DNA of 7,574 nt from Hyphomicrobiales bacterium (GTDB lineage: Bacteria > Pseudomonadota > Alphaproteobacteria > Rhizobiales > Aestuariivirgaceae): contig JALVFB010000338.1 in assembly GCA_027030295.1 (NCBI GenBank), positions 1 to 7,574 of the forward strand, read 5' to 3'. The position numbers were made by a program, and so were the translations under genes. This document shows, piece after piece, positions 6,499 through 7,574 of this stretch; the stretch's first letter is position 1, and each line of letters opens with the position of its first letter. Under the pieces are notes generated by a model. That model was given only the letters and a program-made list of their open reading frames with translations, made no database searches and was not told the DNA's origin.

Positions 6499-7377
6499 AT
6501 GCCGAAACCGGTGCGCAAGGCCGTCTTTCCCGTGGCCGGGCTGGGCACGCGCTTTCTGCCCGCCACCAGAGCCGTGCCCAAGGAGCTGGTGCCGGTGCTC
6601 GACAGGCCGGTGCTGCAATGGGTGGTGGAAGAGGCGAAGGAAGCGGGCATCGAGGAATTCATCTTCGTCACCGCCCGCGGCAAGGAGGCCATCGCCGATC
6701 ATTTCGACGCCCATCCGGAGCTGGAACAGACGCTGGCGGCGCGCGGCAAGGACGACCTCCTGAAGGCCGTGCGCGCCGCCGCCATCCCCGCCGGCAAGGC
6801 CATCTACGTGCGCCAGGACGCGCCGAAAGGGCTGGGACACGCCATCGCCTGCGCGGCGGCGGTGGTGGGGGATGAACCCTTCGCCGTGCTGCTGCCGGAC
6901 ATGCTGATGCGCGCCGAGCCGGGGTGCCTGACCGGCATGATGGATCGCTACGCACAAACCGGCGGCAACATCATCGCGGTGGAGGAGGTGCCGCGCGAGG
7001 AAGTGCATCGCTACGGCGTGGTGGCGCTGGACGAGAACGCGCCGGAGGCCCTGCGCATCACCGCCATGGTGGAAAAGCCGCCGGTGGAGGAAGCGCCCTC
7101 CAATCTCATCATCTCCGGCCGCTACATCCTGCAGCCGGACATCTTCGACCACCTGGCGCAGACCACGCCCGGCGCCGGTGGCGAGATACAGATCACGGAT
7201 GCCATGCAGCGGGCGCTGACCGCCGGCGCGCCCTACCATGCCTGGCGCTTCACCGGCGAAACCTTCGACTGCGGCGTAAAGCTGGGCTTCCTCCTGGCCA
7301 ACTTCGCCTTTGGCCTTGCGGATGCGGAAACCGCCCCCGCCCTGCGTGCCTATGCCGAAAGGCTGTTGCGGGACTGA
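6499..7377 (+). CDS. galU: UTP-glucose-1-phosphate uridylyltransferase
   Basis: The 292-residue nucleotidyltransferase makes UDP-glucose from UTP and glucose-1-phosphate in the cytosol, and its length is typical. The nucleotide-binding signature AGLGTRFLPATRAVPKE is at residues 13-29, with Arg18 and Lys28. VTARGKEAI (58-65), QDAPKGLGHA (106-115), the metal-binding LLPD (131-134), MVEKP (190-194), GGEIQITDAM (227-236) and FDCGVKLG (256-263) follow in the family order, and no expected residue is missing. The ATG at 6499 has a strong GGGGGA ribosome-binding site about 6 nt upstream. It is divergent from galE, which uses its product; together they supply UDP-glucose and UDP-galactose for lipopolysaccharide or exopolysaccharide. 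Its stop is only 16 bp from the stop of the convergent gapR-like gene. Confidence 0.97.
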   Translation: MPKPVRKAVFPVAGLGTRFLPATRAVPKELVPVLDRPVLQWVVEEAKEAGIEEFIFVTARGKEAIADHFDAHPELEQTLAARGKDDLLKAVRAAAIPAGKAIYVRQDAPKGLGHAIACAAAVVGDEPFAVLLPDMLMRAEPGCLTGMMDRYAQTGGNIIAVEEVPREEVHRYGVVALDENAPEALRITAMVEKPPVEEAPSNLIISGRYILQPDIFDHLAQTTPGAGGEIQITDAMQRALTAGAPYHAWRFTGETFDCGVKLGFLLANFAFGLADAETAPALRAYAERLLRD

Positions 7378-7393
7378 ACACGCGTGCCGCCAG

Positions 7394-7574
7394 TCAATCC
7401 ACGTCCGGCAGCATGCCCAGCGCCTGCAGGTAGAGCGCCAGCATGGCCTCTTCCTCCTCGCGCTCCTGCGGATCCTTCTTGCGCATGGCGATGACCTTGC
7501 GCATTACCCTGGTGTCGAAGCCCAGCGCCTTGGCCTCGGCATAGACCTCGCGGATATCCGCCGCGATGGCCTGC
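7394..7574 (-). CDS. gapR: Partial GapR-like DNA-binding protein (UPF0335/DUF2312), C-terminal part
   Basis: Only the last 59 residues and the TGA (7394-7396) are in the window; the 5' end is beyond the right edge. The visible sequence contains [20 protein letters not shown] (5-24), [20 protein letters not shown] (25-44) and [11 protein letters not shown] (45-55). This matches the conserved UPF0335/DUF2312 core (EDI-EVY-EAK--GFD---LRK-I-LRK-D--ER-EEE--LDLYL-ALG). In Caulobacter, GapR is a nucleoid-associated protein that clamps overtwisted DNA and supports topoisomerase function during replication. Most of the family is under 100 residues, so over half is probably visible. The gene is convergent with galU, with 16 bp between the stops and no clear terminator. 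The symbol is by family; paralogues exist in some alphaproteobacteria. Confidence 0.85.
   Translation of the reverse strand, partial: QAIAADIREVYAEAKALGFDTRVMRKVIAMRKKDPQEREEEEAMLALYLQALGMLPDVD

Noticed and set aside
6475..7239. A 254-codon minus-strand frame opposite galU
   Set aside because: It is His/Arg/Gly-rich, matches no family I know and is fully antisense to an intact galU.
7372..7395. Possible bidirectional terminator between galU and the gapR-like gene (GACTG/CAGTC stem, inner CACGCGTG palindrome)
   Set aside because: The stem is only 5 bp with a 14-nt interior and no T-run on either side, so it is too weak to call.

Overview
The window is high-GC DNA (about two thirds G+C by eye) with dense, mostly leftward coding. 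It looks chromosomal and alphaproteobacterial. The best lineage marker is the partial gene at the right edge, whose C-terminus matches the GapR/UPF0335 (DUF2312) family, which is largely confined to Alphaproteobacteria and their phages. The GalE, GalU, FolD and MltB-type sequences fit this placement. I cannot name the order or genus. There are no tRNA, rRNA, CRISPR, insertion-sequence or prophage signs.

Layout, right to left. (1) 7394-7574 minus: 3' end of a gapR-like gene, convergent with galU. (2) 6499-7375 plus: galU, UTP-glucose-1-phosphate uridylyltransferase. (3) 6375-6498: divergent galE/galU control region with several dyad symmetries. (4) 5358-6374 minus: galE, UDP-glucose 4-epimerase, followed after 26 nt by a periplasmic MltB-type lytic transglycosylase (4171-5331). 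(5) 4072-4170: a gap with a weak promoter candidate. (6) A leftward gene run: yggT (3775-4071), a DUF167/YggU protein (3439-3771), folD (2523-3431), a divergent transketolase-fold protein (445-2397) and a partial thiamine-phosphate-synthase-like protein (1-426). The first three are tightly packed, a 125-bp gap with a small hairpin follows folD, and the last two are 18 bp apart.

How the genes work together: galU makes UDP-glucose and galE interconverts it with UDP-galactose, supplying envelope polysaccharide synthesis. The lytic transglycosylase behind galE remodels peptidoglycan, so that half is an envelope module. YggT, DUF167 and FolD form a housekeeping run (membrane protein, small conserved protein, one-carbon folate metabolism).

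The unusual part is the left end. The 650-residue protein has the overall transketolase layout but has lost most of the residues that define the active site, including the catalytic glutamate (proline here), the GDG metal/diphosphate motif and several histidines. The next gene is a ThiE/TenI-fold protein that also lacks the usual active-site motifs. Two adjacent, apparently intact but catalytically degenerate relatives of thiamine-diphosphate-using and thiamine-phosphate-making enzymes are the best candidate here for something undescribed. Their function is unknown.
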